From NCBI GenBank assembly GCA_019321725.1, contig CM033115.1, forward strand, positions 13,154,673 to 13,218,672: DNA of 64,000 nucleotides, read 5' to 3'. Positions within the stretch are counted from its first letter, which is position 1; each line of letters opens with the position of its first letter. The notes beneath the pieces are model-generated. The model had not been told where the DNA came from and ran no database searches. It worked only from the letters and a program-made list of their open reading frames with translations. Positions 49,973 to 62,200 of the stretch are shown here, one piece after another. Both the position numbers and the translations under genes were made by a program. The stretch comes from Paulownia fortunei. Lineage: Eukaryota > Streptophyta > Magnoliopsida > Lamiales > Paulowniaceae.

Positions 49973-52900
49973 CTAAAAATCAGTTTCATTCAAATAATCT
50001 TCCCAAATATACGGTTTGAACACTCCAGCATATGTATATCTATAACTATGTAGGTTGTAACATGACTTCATTAGCGCTTTGGAGTTAAGCTTATAAATAG
50101 CGCACACATGCTGAGCATGACAACAATGAATCCCAAACTGCTTCCATTTGTCACATGAGCAGTCTCCTGACATGCTTTTCACAATATATCTATTATCCCT
50201 ATCCTGGGCACTGTTGTGTGATAACTAAAACAAATTGTTGAAGGTTATCAAACATGGTTATAATATGATGCAAGGAAAATGCCTCCCAATGCTTGTACAT
50301 CTTATTTGCATAATCGATCAACATTTGATTATTTTGCATTATCTTGTTAGCCTTTAATAGCCATCCATGAAAATATTCAGCACAATAGTAAAATATCATA
50401 TCCACTATAGCTATGACGGGAAGGCGACGAGCACGTTTTAATACTCCATTAATGCATTCAAATATGTTGGCGGTTAGAATATCGCAACGCCACCCTCCAT
50501 CAAGATCAAATGCCCATTTTTCCTTCTCAATCTTCGCCAAATACGTAAATGTCTCCGGTTTAATACTTTTGATCTCTTTAAGAGCGTGATCAAACTTGTT
50601 ACTTGATATTTAGAACTAACTCTCTAACATAAGTCCTTCAATTGCACATTCTTGAAATGGTTGTTGAAGTTTAAACACATGTGTCTCAAGCAAAATCGAT
50701 GCACTCTCAACTGCTTGAAGAAGGTCATGATGTCGATTAGAAATACGACATGTACCTTGAACCCCTCATATAATGTGTGTGCTCAACATCTCAAGAAATC
50801 ACTTCTAAGACATTAAAGTTTTTTTCATCCATAATTGCAAAATCAAGAGGCAAAACCTACTGATTTGCATCTATGGCTATTGCAATTTTTTACTTCATAT
50901 ATATATATAGGTTTCATCCACACTTATGATTTTGCGATAGTGATAAAATTCCCTTATACATGGCTTGAAGGCTCAAAATTATGATACCCGAACCTCTTAC
51001 TACTCACATGGCCACATGCATTATATGTTAATTACATGTTATTTGCATTGGTGTGACATCATATAATTTATTTTATTTTATACGATGTTGTTAATAATTA
51101 AACTTAATTTTGAAGCTCTCGCACGGTATTAATTATCGAATCCCCTAACCTAAGTGGTTGATTTTGTATTGAGATAAGAAGAAATTTAGATATCAATATA
51201 GTGAATAGTGCTAGGTTACACGTGGTAACCTTAGGAGTTCGAAATGTGCTACTAAAAAGTTTATAGAAAGGGAGTCGGTTCGATCATTAATTTTAATATT
51301 ATATGTATATTTAAATCATACAATTAGGACAAATAGATATAAAATACTATAATTTAAATATTATATAACTAGGTTCATAGGCTTGTAATACTATTGGTGC
51401 ACAAACTTATCAATCGGGCAAGAATCGATGATTTTTCCGGTGAAGAACCTAATGAACGGACATAGGAATTAGCTACGGGAATGAATGGTGATGAAGATAG
51501 GTTGCAACCAAATAAGAATATGTGAGACACACAAGATTAGGGCTGCAAGATAAGGGAGAAAATCAGATTATACCATTACATGCCACCTTAAGCTTATGTC
51601 ACCTCATGCTTAGACTTATCAAGCTAGCATCTCAACCTATTCTTCACTCTTAAGCAAACAACCACGACTTGAACCTTATTCTGAACTATTTCAGCTTCTA
51701 AATACATAAAAAAATATCTCTAAATAGGTACTAAGTGATTCCAACGGTAAAAGGAGGCAAAATAAGTAAAGGGAAGGAGAAATAACCAAGTTCAAGTAGA
51801 AAACTGTGCAAGGTGAGCTTAACCTACGGGTTTGGCATGACGTTCAAATTTACTTTGAGGTTTATTGGCTTATTAAGCTTTGAGTATTATTTATAAATAT
51901 GTTAGGATGTTATTAGATAGGCTTTGATGTATAAAAAAATGGTTTGTGGTTAGAAATATTCGATAGAAAACACTTATGTTAGAAACTGTCACCTTGCTGT
52001 ATTCTTGTATTTTAGACTTCAAAAGTATATGGTATGTTGAATAAAACCTATAATTATCATCATATACATGTTTATATATGAGTTAAGAGTATTGATTGGT
52101 TAGAAATTGAAATAGAGAATGATATTGGAGAAACACTCAAACTGCCAAAGTAGCAAAATCTATTTTGGTGTGTTGTGAAGGAGACTGAATTAGGGGAGCT
52201 AAATCCATTAGTTTTGACAAGAATATAACCTGGTTGTCTCTATGTATATGTTATATAAGTGTGGTAAAAAGTTGAGAGAGATTGAATATACGTAAGGGTG
52301 CTAAAACCATTAATGTCATGAAGTGTGCAAAACTGTCATGGTAGGAAAACAATCTGTTTCAGTATGTTGTGAAGAGAGCTAAACTTGGGAAGCTATATCC
52401 ATGACTTTTAGCAATTCTATGATATGATTACATTTATATACATGTTATCTAAGTATGGTAAAAATTTGGGAGTGATTAGATATGTTTAGGGATGTCAAAA
52501 TTATTATGTAACTAAATTGGACAGCAAGTAAATATGAAAATGTGAATCTGTCCCATTTGATAACTTAGCATATTTCAACCTAGACATGTTGCTATTGAGT
52601 GTTAACAATTAGGTACATGATATTAGAATTATAATACTTCAATTATATGATGTTTACATGTATCTAAGATGAGAAATTAAGGTATTGGAGAGACTAAATT
52701 GAATTCTAATTTGTAAAATCTAGATAGCTTGGTGTTTAAGGTCTTAGTATGATATTTTATGCTTTTAACTTGCCAAATTGGGAATGGTGCTTGATGTTGG
52801 TAATATTACAGGCTATTTTACATCTAAGATTGGAGGGGAACAATAAATAAATCTAGACTAAGCCACCAACCAAGTGAAAGGTAAGTAAATATTCATTTGC

Positions 52901-55210
52901 AACTACAATACATAGACATAGTAGATGTAGGAATTATATGTAATATCATAAATCATATGTGCATAGTAGAGGGCTCTCAATTGAGCATACATACATGGGC
53001 ATTGTCATTGGCACGTGCATGCATCATATACGCGCATTGTGATAAATCTTGCATTGCACGGCATGATTATAAGAAAGGAAAATATTTTGCTGACCACTAC
53101 TAGTGCACCGAAGCATGCATGGATTTGCATGGTTTTATGCATGGATTTCTAGGTTCGCGTGCTTGAATTTACATACGTATGAGTATGCATGGATTTGCAT
53201 ACTTATATGATTATTGGTCATTGGATTATGGCGGTGTAAAGAGCTCTTTTCCAGTGTATGGGATAGTAGCGTTGGACAGGGGCCCAAGAAAGAAATGATT
53301 TTGAAAGAAATATTTTGATGCATAAAATTGCATTGTGGCATAATATGTTGAGATGCATGACTTGATATTATGGATTATTCTTTGATATGCATAATCATTA
53401 CTTGCTGAACGTTAGCTCATATAGTTTATGTATTGTAGGTGAAGCATCTTTTATTGGCTGGGCGGCGGTTGGAGCTCCTGCAGGTGTCTGAAAGAGTGTG
53501 TACATGGATGACGACCTGTTGGGTTATTTTGTTGGCTTGTTATATTTTGAATCTGTTTTATTATATTTTTAGACTAGTACTACATTTTGCTTTTAAAACT
53601 TTATTGTAAATAAGTATGTAAATATTGGGTCATTGTGGGTGTTATGCTTTTATATAAATATTGATCCTGCTATATACATGATGTGTTAGAAAGTATTTTA
53701 AACAGGGTTGTGCATGTAAGAAGTGATTTATTTTTTCTTAAAGTGTTACAAAAAAAAAAAAAATCCATGCATGTACATAGGTTCTATCATATCAAATTAT
53801 ACTATATATCTAGTTGTTGAGTAGTGGGTGTTACAAAAATACATATGTAATTATATTCTATTTTGGATTTCTAGTATCGTGATACTCCTACTCAACAACC
53901 TTTCCCACGTTCGACTTTTGGAGAGCTCCCATAAACTTAGACAACTTTTGCATCGAGCTCTCCCAAGTCCCATTCTCATTTTCTCTTGTGCGTTTCAAGT
54001 TATGCCATACTTTCGCATATGAAATTTCAAATCTCAATTCGTCATTCATAGTTTGCTTGACATATTTTATCTCGTGTGTTGGATCGCGCCTAACAATTCC
54101 CACTAATAATGTAGCAATATATTTTTTGTCAAAATTATGGTGGTCAATAGACATTTCATTCATCAGACATGTGTGATGCCCCATACCTAGTTATTTTTAA
54201 TAAATCAAGGTTTGTTTTTAGTGATGCTCGAAGTTCCCATTCACACCACATATTTATAGCTTCAATATACTCTCAAACACATCATACTCTCGCCTCACAA
54301 TCTGGATGGAGAATTCTTTGGCTGTAGAAATCAAATGCTTTTTTTCTTTGAAAACCATTCCCACTTCAATAAGCCCTCTACTTGAATCATAAAACTTTCC
54401 CTAGGCTCTAGTTGGAATACCAATAGAGTCTGCATATACCTATGGATATGTAGTTGAAAAGAATTGAATTACTCAATGAAGCATTTGTTCATTTGAGGTA
54501 GAGGGTATTGGTGCAATGATAGGGACTTCATGCCGTGATGATGTCTCCTGACTATGTTTTGACAATGTATCCAACATGATGTTAATATCAACATCATCCT
54601 CATTTTCATTTGGGATTAAGAGCTCAATCTCGTCTGGTTCGGAATCACTAGTAAATTAGCTCCAAAATTATCTCCTTATGTCTCATAAGCGAATTTCTCC
54701 ATGTACACATTGATATCATCAGGTTCAGCATAACTACTGGATTCAATATTGTGTTGCCCAACACCAAATTGCTCATTATCAAAGGTAGATCCACATGCAC
54801 ATATGTCATGAATCCCAATATTTGCTAACCCTTATGTCACTATAGGCACATCAGTGACATACTCCATATATGCATTATTAGTTTTTCTTAAACTACTTGA
54901 TTCAATATTGTATTGCCCAATACTGAAAGTTGCATGAGCAGAGGTAGAAGCACCCGCACACAAGTTATTAATCCCAATAGTTGACATCTCTTGTGTCACT
55001 ATAGAAAAATCAAGCACAATTGTCTTGTGCTAAAAACATGTATGGCCCTATTCGTAGCTTATCATCATTTGTGGAGGTGCAATACTGTGGTGGATTTGTT
55101 CTTTTTCAACATAAATACTCTTATTATAAATTTTAGCCCCCGAATCTAAGAAAAATCATAGACTATAGTCATCAGTTATCTCTACAATAGATTCTTTTAT
55201 CCGTTGCATT
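49973..55210 (-). pseudogene. MULE (MuDR-type) transposase, split by a solo LTR and multiply stopped
   Basis: The N-terminal part lies at about 55210-53841. It contains the open piece 54184-53888 with GHHTCLMNEMSIDHHNFDKK, DPTHEIKYV, SYAKVWHNLKR and GTWESS, the conserved block ahead of the MULE catalytic domain. The C-terminal part lies at 50974-49973. It shows a degraded DDE start (ISVDETYIY near 50915), AIAIDANQ and DFAIMDE near 50870-50820, KWAFDLDGG and NIFECINGVLKRARRLP near 50520-50410. It ends in a SWIM-type zinc motif CSCDKWKQFGIHCCHA near 50170-50110. Solo LTR B (50980-53835) sits between the parts, and the protein frame resumes across it in the AFKPCIREF region. Several stops and shifts lie outside the LTR as well. 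Confidence 0.85.
50980..53835 (+). mobile_element. Solo LTR B, 2856 bp, TSD AAAAT, inserted in the MULE transposase
   Basis: It opens TATGATACCCGAACC (TG changed to TA) and closes GTGGGTGTTACA. AAAAT flanks both sides (50975-50979 and 53836-53840), a perfect 5-bp target duplication. It aligns with solo LTRs A and C, for example the GAGGGGAACAATAAA stretch near 52835 and the TGGAGCTCCTGCAGG stretch near 53469. A block seen in A at about 28140-28330 is missing and replaced by short GCATGGATTTGCAT repeats (53115-53205). No internal retrotransposon genes are present. Confidence 0.88.
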
Positions 55211-57419
55211 TACATTTGTGAAAATTTAGTAAATACTTTAAACAAGAATTGAATGCTATCAATGTGGGTGTACTCATATAAATTCAACAATAACTAAGAA
55301 AAAGTTGTAGTAAGAGATATTCTCATGTATGCAACTGAAATACAGTAATATATTATAGATTAAGAATCTTGTAATATTTCACCCCCTGCATACACCACTG
55401 TAGCTTTCCTTTGAGGTACCATATCATCAAAAAATAAATGCAATTATTCATCAGAAAATAATATATTGTATCCTCCATTTAACCAAAAAAATAAATACAG
55501 TTTAAAATTAGAATTTCAAAATTTTTATATTTTAATATTCAAATTACATTTTATAATAATTAATTTTAATGAAGTTTATCTATTTTTTAATTTATTTCAA
55601 TAATAAATTCTTATTTTATCATAATTATTTTAAATTATTGTATTTCTAATGAGTATTTATTCATATACAATTTTAATAATTTTTAATATTTTTCTATTTC
55701 CAAATAATATTTTAAGAATTTTAATATTCTACTTACATTTAATAATAAAAACTTTTAATAGTTATGAAGCTGTTATTTAGGTGTTATATTATAAAAATAT
55801 TATTTTACACTTAAATAAAAAAATTCATAGAAAAATTTCAATAAAAAATGTCTTATTTTAATAATTATTCTAAATTATTATATTTTTATTAATCCCTTAT
55901 TCATATATATTTAAATAATTTTGTAATATAATTTATTGTCAAATAATATTTTTAGAGTTTAAATTTATTTTTAATTTTTTTAATAATTATACAATAATTA
56001 CTAATAGTTATATTGTAAAATTAAAAGTTTACACTTAAGTTGATTTTATTCTTATTAAAAAAATTGTTTATTAATTATTTTATTATATTTCATAATAATA
56101 AAATTAGAAATAAAATTTTAAAATATATCGACTAAATATATTTATCAACTATTTATTCAAATATATGTTTTATTTATATATTTTTTAAAATTTAATGTTG
56201 AAATTAAACTATTATATTTCTTAATTAATTTTTTTATTTAAAAATATATTTTTTATTAATATTAGCATAGGGCCCTTGCTCAGCGAGGCCTCTGCCTGGC
56301 TGACTATGCTGACAAAAGTTAGTGAGGCAACACTGCTGCCTCGCTGGCTTTTGTGGGTGAGGTCAACTCAGCCTCATTGAAAGCGAGGGCCTTCACTGAA
56401 TTGGGTGAAGTGAACTGTCACTTTACCTGTGAGTGAAATGACAATTCACTACAATCATTATATTCGGGAATAAACTACACAAATAATTACTTTAGTTTGA
56501 TACTAAATTTTCAAGTTGCCCACTGTTGTCATTTGAGTCAAAGTTGGATTATTTTTTCAATTTACTTTATCTCATTAATTATCCATACAGATATCTTAAA
56601 CTTCTAATTAACAAATAATTGTATAACCACTATTTGAAAAACATATTCAACTCATGATTATGTTTTAAACTCAACTACATAATTTAAAATATACTAACTA
56701 TTAATATCCTATTTTTATAAAATAGTACACATTGCCGTTTAACATTAATTTAAATTCAAAAAGTATTAGCATAAAACACAAATGTTCACATTCTAACATA
56801 CACAATAAAAAAATAAACAATCAAAATCAGAAAGGTAATGTACCGTATGATGTTGTGGTCACCCTACTACTGTTGGCATTGCTCGTAGTGAACAAAAATT
56901 AGCCTACAAATTTAAAAGTTAAATTAGTACTAGAAATAAAATTTTAAATGAGCACTAGAAATAAATTTTATAATATCAAAAATATTAACATAAAAAAATT
57001 ACCTTCTAAATAACCAGGGTCGTCGCGCCACCGCCGCCGCTGCTTCACTTGAAAATTATGTAAGGAGTGTGTATAAGGGAGAAAAATATACTCGATTGGA
57101 AATACTAATGTTGCCAAAAATATGAAGATGATCAGGAATAGCCATCAGAAATCACAATTTAAAACACTGTAAAAAATAAATGAGAAAGAACACCACCACA
57201 AATAATCGCTGAAAAGAACCGCTGCAGAAAATCTCTGTTGTACAAAGGACGGAATGCAGTGGTGGAGAATGAGGATAGAATGGTTTTATTTTATAAACCA
57301 AATAAATTAATTTTTTTTAAAAAATTGATTTAGTCAAAATCAGTATTATTGTTGTCTGCTGACATATCCTAACACAACCTAAGTTGTGTCAACGAGTCCT
57401 GGTCCCTTTTTATCTAAAA
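55211..57419. other. Non-coding 5' arm of the MULE, with a GC-rich patch
   Basis: From 55400 to 56260 the sequence is almost pure A/T. At 56270-56450 an abrupt GC-rich patch carries several GCGAGGC / GTGAGGC-like words in both orientations, and a second small one (CGCGCCACCGCCGCCGCTGC) sits at about 57025. These may belong to the promoter and leader of the transposase or to captured DNA. No frame is readable. Confidence 0.45.
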
Positions 57420-57745
57420 AAAAGTTTTAGAGAAAGCGTTATCAGTGATGACACTTTTTTTTTTTTTTTCTTTAATTTTTTATTAAATAACCGCCAAGCT
57501 CAGGAGTAAAAATAAAATTAAATGTTGAAGGCATTATTGCAGATAATGCTTTCATATTATAGAAAAAATAAGAAAGCGTAATGTTGTCAGGGAAGCATAA
57601 TGCTGCATAACGCTTTCCTTAAAAGTATCAGGCGACGTAATGTTTTTTTTTTTTATTGAAAAATACAAAATAAAAAATTGAAGAGAGGATTATCATCAAT
57701 AATGCTTTGCCATAATTTGGAAAGAGGTTTTGCGGTATTTTGATG
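57420..57745 (-). repeat. Right terminal inverted-repeat block of the MULE
   Basis: It contains GAAAGCGTTATCAGTGATGAC, GATAATGCTTTC, GAAAGCGTAATG and CATAACGCTTTCC motifs like the left block. It ends in GGTATTTTGATGAT, the complement of the ATCAAAATACC that opens the left block. Similarity between the blocks is patchy but ordered at the outer edge. Confidence 0.7.
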
Positions 57746-59204
57746 ATTTTTTAATACTTTTAAATATTAAAAAAAACCCATAACCTACGCATGACAAACA
57801 CATAATCATTTGAAGAGATATCTGAAGTAATCACACTAAAAGCTCTAAAAATACTGCCCAAGGCAATAGCAGTCTAAAAAGTTCACTCAACCATTCTATG
57901 TGCAAAATTTGTTGCTGAGTGAATCACTTCGAAGAATCAAAGAAGAGTGAATTGGGTGGACTGAGTCCTGTGTGGATCAATTCTGAATTAGACCCGTGTG
58001 GAAAGACCGAGTTGAGTTCAAAGTGGAATGAGAGGTTGAGAAGAAACTGTTTATTTAGTTCCCCTTGTATTAGAATTGACTTTTGTGCAAAATCTTAATT
58101 TGCTCTACAGAATATTCTTGGACTTTAGGAGAAGATTGAATTAGAATGATTACTTCACCTTTGAACCACTAATTAAAATTAATGTGTCATTTAATTTCCT
58201 ACATTAATATTTCAGCGATTATATTTATCTATTTATATGATACAACTGTATTGCATTGCAAACAAAAACGGACATTTGAAAATTTTCTAAGTGTTTTAAC
58301 TTATTTCTACTGCACTACTCACCACTTCACTAAGCTGACTTCACAAAGTTTCTATTAGGCTGAAACAGTCAAGTAATTTTTTGTTTTATTAACTAAAATC
58401 AGACGACTGAACTTTGAGAAGCTAGTACAAGTTCAACTTGTGAATTATAGGGTTTAAAGTTTTTTAAAGGTCTATTCATTGCTCATCTAAACCCTTTCGC
58501 AAATGAAAAATAATTTATAAAATATTGAATTAATTTGGGTTAAGAATTAGAATTGTTTAACTTTATCACATCTTAAATATTAAATAATTAAATTTAATTA
58601 ACTATAGCATTTTGATTTGTAAGTAATAGAAATATGCTAATTGTGTACCTAATTTAAGATAATGTTATGCAATTTAAAATATGAAATTTTTATGTATATA
58701 TTGATATGACATAATTTATTTAGATTAGAGATCTGATGAGTACAAAAAAAAAACACGTACCAAGAATCAGTTAATTCGGCAATTTATCTTTCCAATCTTT
58801 ATCCAAAGCTTCTACAAGATAAAGGGTAGGGGTTCTAGGTTGCCAAGTGAAAACCCTTCCATGATGAAGTCATCAAGAGTTTAAAGGAGAATAATAAAGG
58901 GAAAATCAATATGCTTGAATGTATGTATGTAAATCATCAGAGGATTCGGTTTCCCTATAGATATACACCAATTTAGGATAATATCTTATTGATAAGCATC
59001 AATGCTTATCAATGAAGGATTATTCAAAGAGAATTCGGAGTTCAGTTTAGTAAGGATTCTCTTTCCTTATCAGATCTTAAAAAATATCTAGGGTTTCCTT
59101 AGAAGCATTTTGTGCAGAAATGCATCCAAGTAAGACAGACATACCAGGTAAGCTCAAATAATTTAGGTTAGCTCATATCCAGGTCATTCCAGTTGAGGTA
59201 GACT
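57746..59204. other. Gene-free spacer between MULE and solo LTR C
   Basis: No gene is recognised on either strand. The right end (59165-59205) carries GCTCATATCCAGGTCATT and GTTGAGGTAGACT, which recur just right of solo LTR C at 63261-63295. Confidence 0.55.
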
Positions 59205-59209
59205 CATGT

Positions 59210-62200
59210 TGTGATACCTAAATCTCACACTATTCACTTGACCAATATGGTTTATGCATGATATGCTATTTATATGCTAATTTGCATTAACATATACATG
59301 GCATCTTATATAGCATTCTTAATCGTTAGACTTCCAATACCATCACATGATGTTAGTGGTTGAAATCCTATAACCTAATTAAGTAATTGAGATCCTATAA
59401 GCTAATTAAATAATTCTATATTTAGATAAGATAAAGAATAGATTGATCAATATAGTGGATATTCATAAGGTTATATATTATAATTTTAGAAGTGTTAAAA
59501 GTGTCACTAGTAAGTATATATGATTTGATTCAACTAAAATTGACGTATTTTAAAGGTATACATCCATAGATTAACGAACTTGGTATATCAGACACGATAT
59601 AGTGTGATTTAAGTGTCATAATACAAGGTTCATATAAGCATGTGATTTTAGAAAATGCAAACTAGACAATCATTTAAGAATTGAATGTCAATCGATTTGG
59701 ATCGAATGAATGGATATAGGAATTACCTAGGGGAATGAATAATAACTAAGATAGGTTGTAACCAAATAAAATTAGATGAGACACACAAGATTAAGGTTAC
59801 AAAATATGGGAGAAAATCAGATTTTATCAATACATGCCAACTCAATCTTATACCACCTCTTGCTTAGACTTTTCAAACTAGCACATCAACCTATTATTCA
59901 TTCTTAAACTAACAGACATGAATTGAACCTTCTTATGCATCATTTCAGCTTCAAAATACATAAAAATATCTCTAAATAGGTTCTAAGTGATTCCAACTGA
60001 AAAATGAAGCAAAACAAGCACAGGGGATGAGAAATAAATAAGTTCAATCAGAAAACTATGCAAGGTGAGCTTAACCTATGAGTTTGGCTTGATTTTTAGG
60101 TATTTTTGAGGTTTATTAGCTTATTAAGTTTTGAATATTATTTATAAATGTGTTAGGATGGTATTAGGTAGGTGTTGGTACACAAAGAAAAGATTTTTTG
60201 TTGCAAACACTTGATAGAAAATACTTGTGCTAGAAACTGTCACCTTGCTGTTTTCTTGTATTTTGGGTTTCAAAAGTGTGTGGTATGTTGAATAAAACCT
60301 TTAAGTATCATTATATACATATTCATATGTGAGTTAAGAGTGTTGGAATAAATTCTCATCGATTAGAAATTGAAAGATAGTGTGATAATTAAAGAGATGC
60401 TCAAAATGTCTTTTTTGAATTTCAGATTCTTTTCTATTTGAATGAGGCTGGTTTTACAGCAATAAATACATTAGTTTTTGCAATACTATGATCTAGTTGT
60501 CTCTTTATATATGTTATCTAAGTATGGTGAAAATTTGGGAGTGATTTGATATACTTAAGGGTGACTTTTATTAAGATGAAATGTAAAATACTTAAATATA
60601 GGATTTGATTTGTAATTTGCTGAAACTAATTAATTAAATTTAAAGAGGAGCACAACACCAATTATATTAATTTTCATAAACAAGACAAGCAATTTGAGGG
60701 GAAAAAAATGAAAAAATAAATTATGAGACTTATTTATACACTTATTCAAAATTATAAATATATGATCCTTTAATTTAGTTTGTTAAGAGTGTTCTATTAA
60801 TAACTTGGAGGTCATAGATTCAAAACCTGCATAAAACACTTTTACATTATTTTGGTTAAAAAATAAAAATAAAAATAAAAAAATAAAAAATCATCGGGCC
60901 CGGCCCATGGAATCGGCGGTTCAATGGTTAAATAAAATTGAAACTGTAATCGATCCGTGAACTTACGGGATGGTTCACGAGTTCAACGGTGGTCAACGGG
61001 TTCTGACTTGTTGACCATGGGGCAGGTCCAGTTCGGATCCGACCTGTGGTCGAGTGTAGTTTCATTTAGATCTTGTGTTACTAATGGACGTGTTGATTTT
61101 CCTAAACAAGTAAAAATGGGACATAAAAGATTTAATATGTATAAATATATTATGATTTTTTATAAAACTAACGAAATGGGCCAAAAAATATGAAAACATA
61201 GAATATACGAATTTCTAAACATACAAATAAATATGAATGCAAAAAAGAATTATTCGAAAGCAAAAATACAACTTATTTTGAAATTGTTTTTTTATAGATA
61301 TTGTGTTTCTACCTATTTTAAATTATGTGAAACTTATTTTATATGTATTTTTATATTATTTAATTTATAATTATGACTCAACTTAGGAATAACTATTTAA
61401 TAATAATTAGTATTTTTATAAATTATTAAATTTTTTATAATATTCAATTAATATATACAAAAATGTTTATATAATTTTGAGAATTTAATTAAATAGGATA
61501 AATATTTTAATTGAATTGAGTATTATTCATTAAGTATTATGCGAAGCAAGTATAATATATATATATATTAAATATTTCGCTATAAAAATATTAAGTATTA
61601 CTCGACAAGTTTAGAATGTGTACGGAAAGTAAAAGTATTTTTTAACTATTAGTACGTATATTTATTATACAAATATAATACGAGTTTTAAGAAGAACCAA
61701 ACGGGCACAAAAATCATATCCTCACAAAATTATATTCCAAATATCAATTTTCAGTGAATTATAACTTAAAGATATGAAAGTGTGTTATGAATTTGTTTCT
61801 GCTGCTGGCCCATTTCTTGGCTATAAAAGTAGTTAAATAAGTAGTTGTGCAGAAAATATGGGGGATATATGGTAAAATTAATCCATAGAATACCTTAGTT
61901 GAGATTCAATTAAGTATATCAATTGACAGACGGATATACCTTCTGGTCATTTTCTTTGCTTAGTTAAATTGACATTTAAGATCTTTTATACTATATTATG
62001 TATAATGAATTTGTTAATTGAGGATGGTGATTGGTATCTTATATTTTTTCAGGTTGTTTCACATTTAGGGTTGCAGACAATCCCTAAGAAACTTAGAAAT
62101 AACATACAAACGATCAAATGTAAGTAAAAGTTTATTTGCAACTACAATGCGTGAACATAGTATGTCTTGAAGTATTTATACCTAATATGTTGATGATACT

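Larger units (their letters stand above)
45881..57745 (-). mobile_element. Large decayed Mutator-like element (MULE) with transposase and plant mobile domain gene
   Basis: Terminal blocks rich in AAAGCGTTAT-type inverted motifs lie at 45881-46440 and 57420-57745. The outermost parts are inverted copies: ATCAAAATACC followed by TATGGTAAAGC on the left, and ATCAAAATACC followed by TATGGCAAAGC on the complementary strand at the right. Between them, both on the minus strand, are a MULE transposase (about 55.2 to 49.97 kb) and a PMD gene (about 49.13 to 47.8 kb). The span is 11.9 kb, of which 2.86 kb is a later solo LTR and 0.45 kb a hAT MITE, leaving about 8.5 kb of MULE. The usual 9-bp target duplication was not found. 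Coding regions carry many stops, so the copy is dead. Confidence 0.8.

Noticed and set aside
45860..57780. 9-bp target-site duplication around the MULE
   Set aside because: Flanks were compared at several plausible end positions without a convincing match; the outer ends are too AT-rich to fix.
60770..60860. Possible tRNA gene or SINE
   Set aside because: GATTCAAAACCTGC resembles a B box, but no cloverleaf can be folded and the A box is unclear; noted only as SINE-like.
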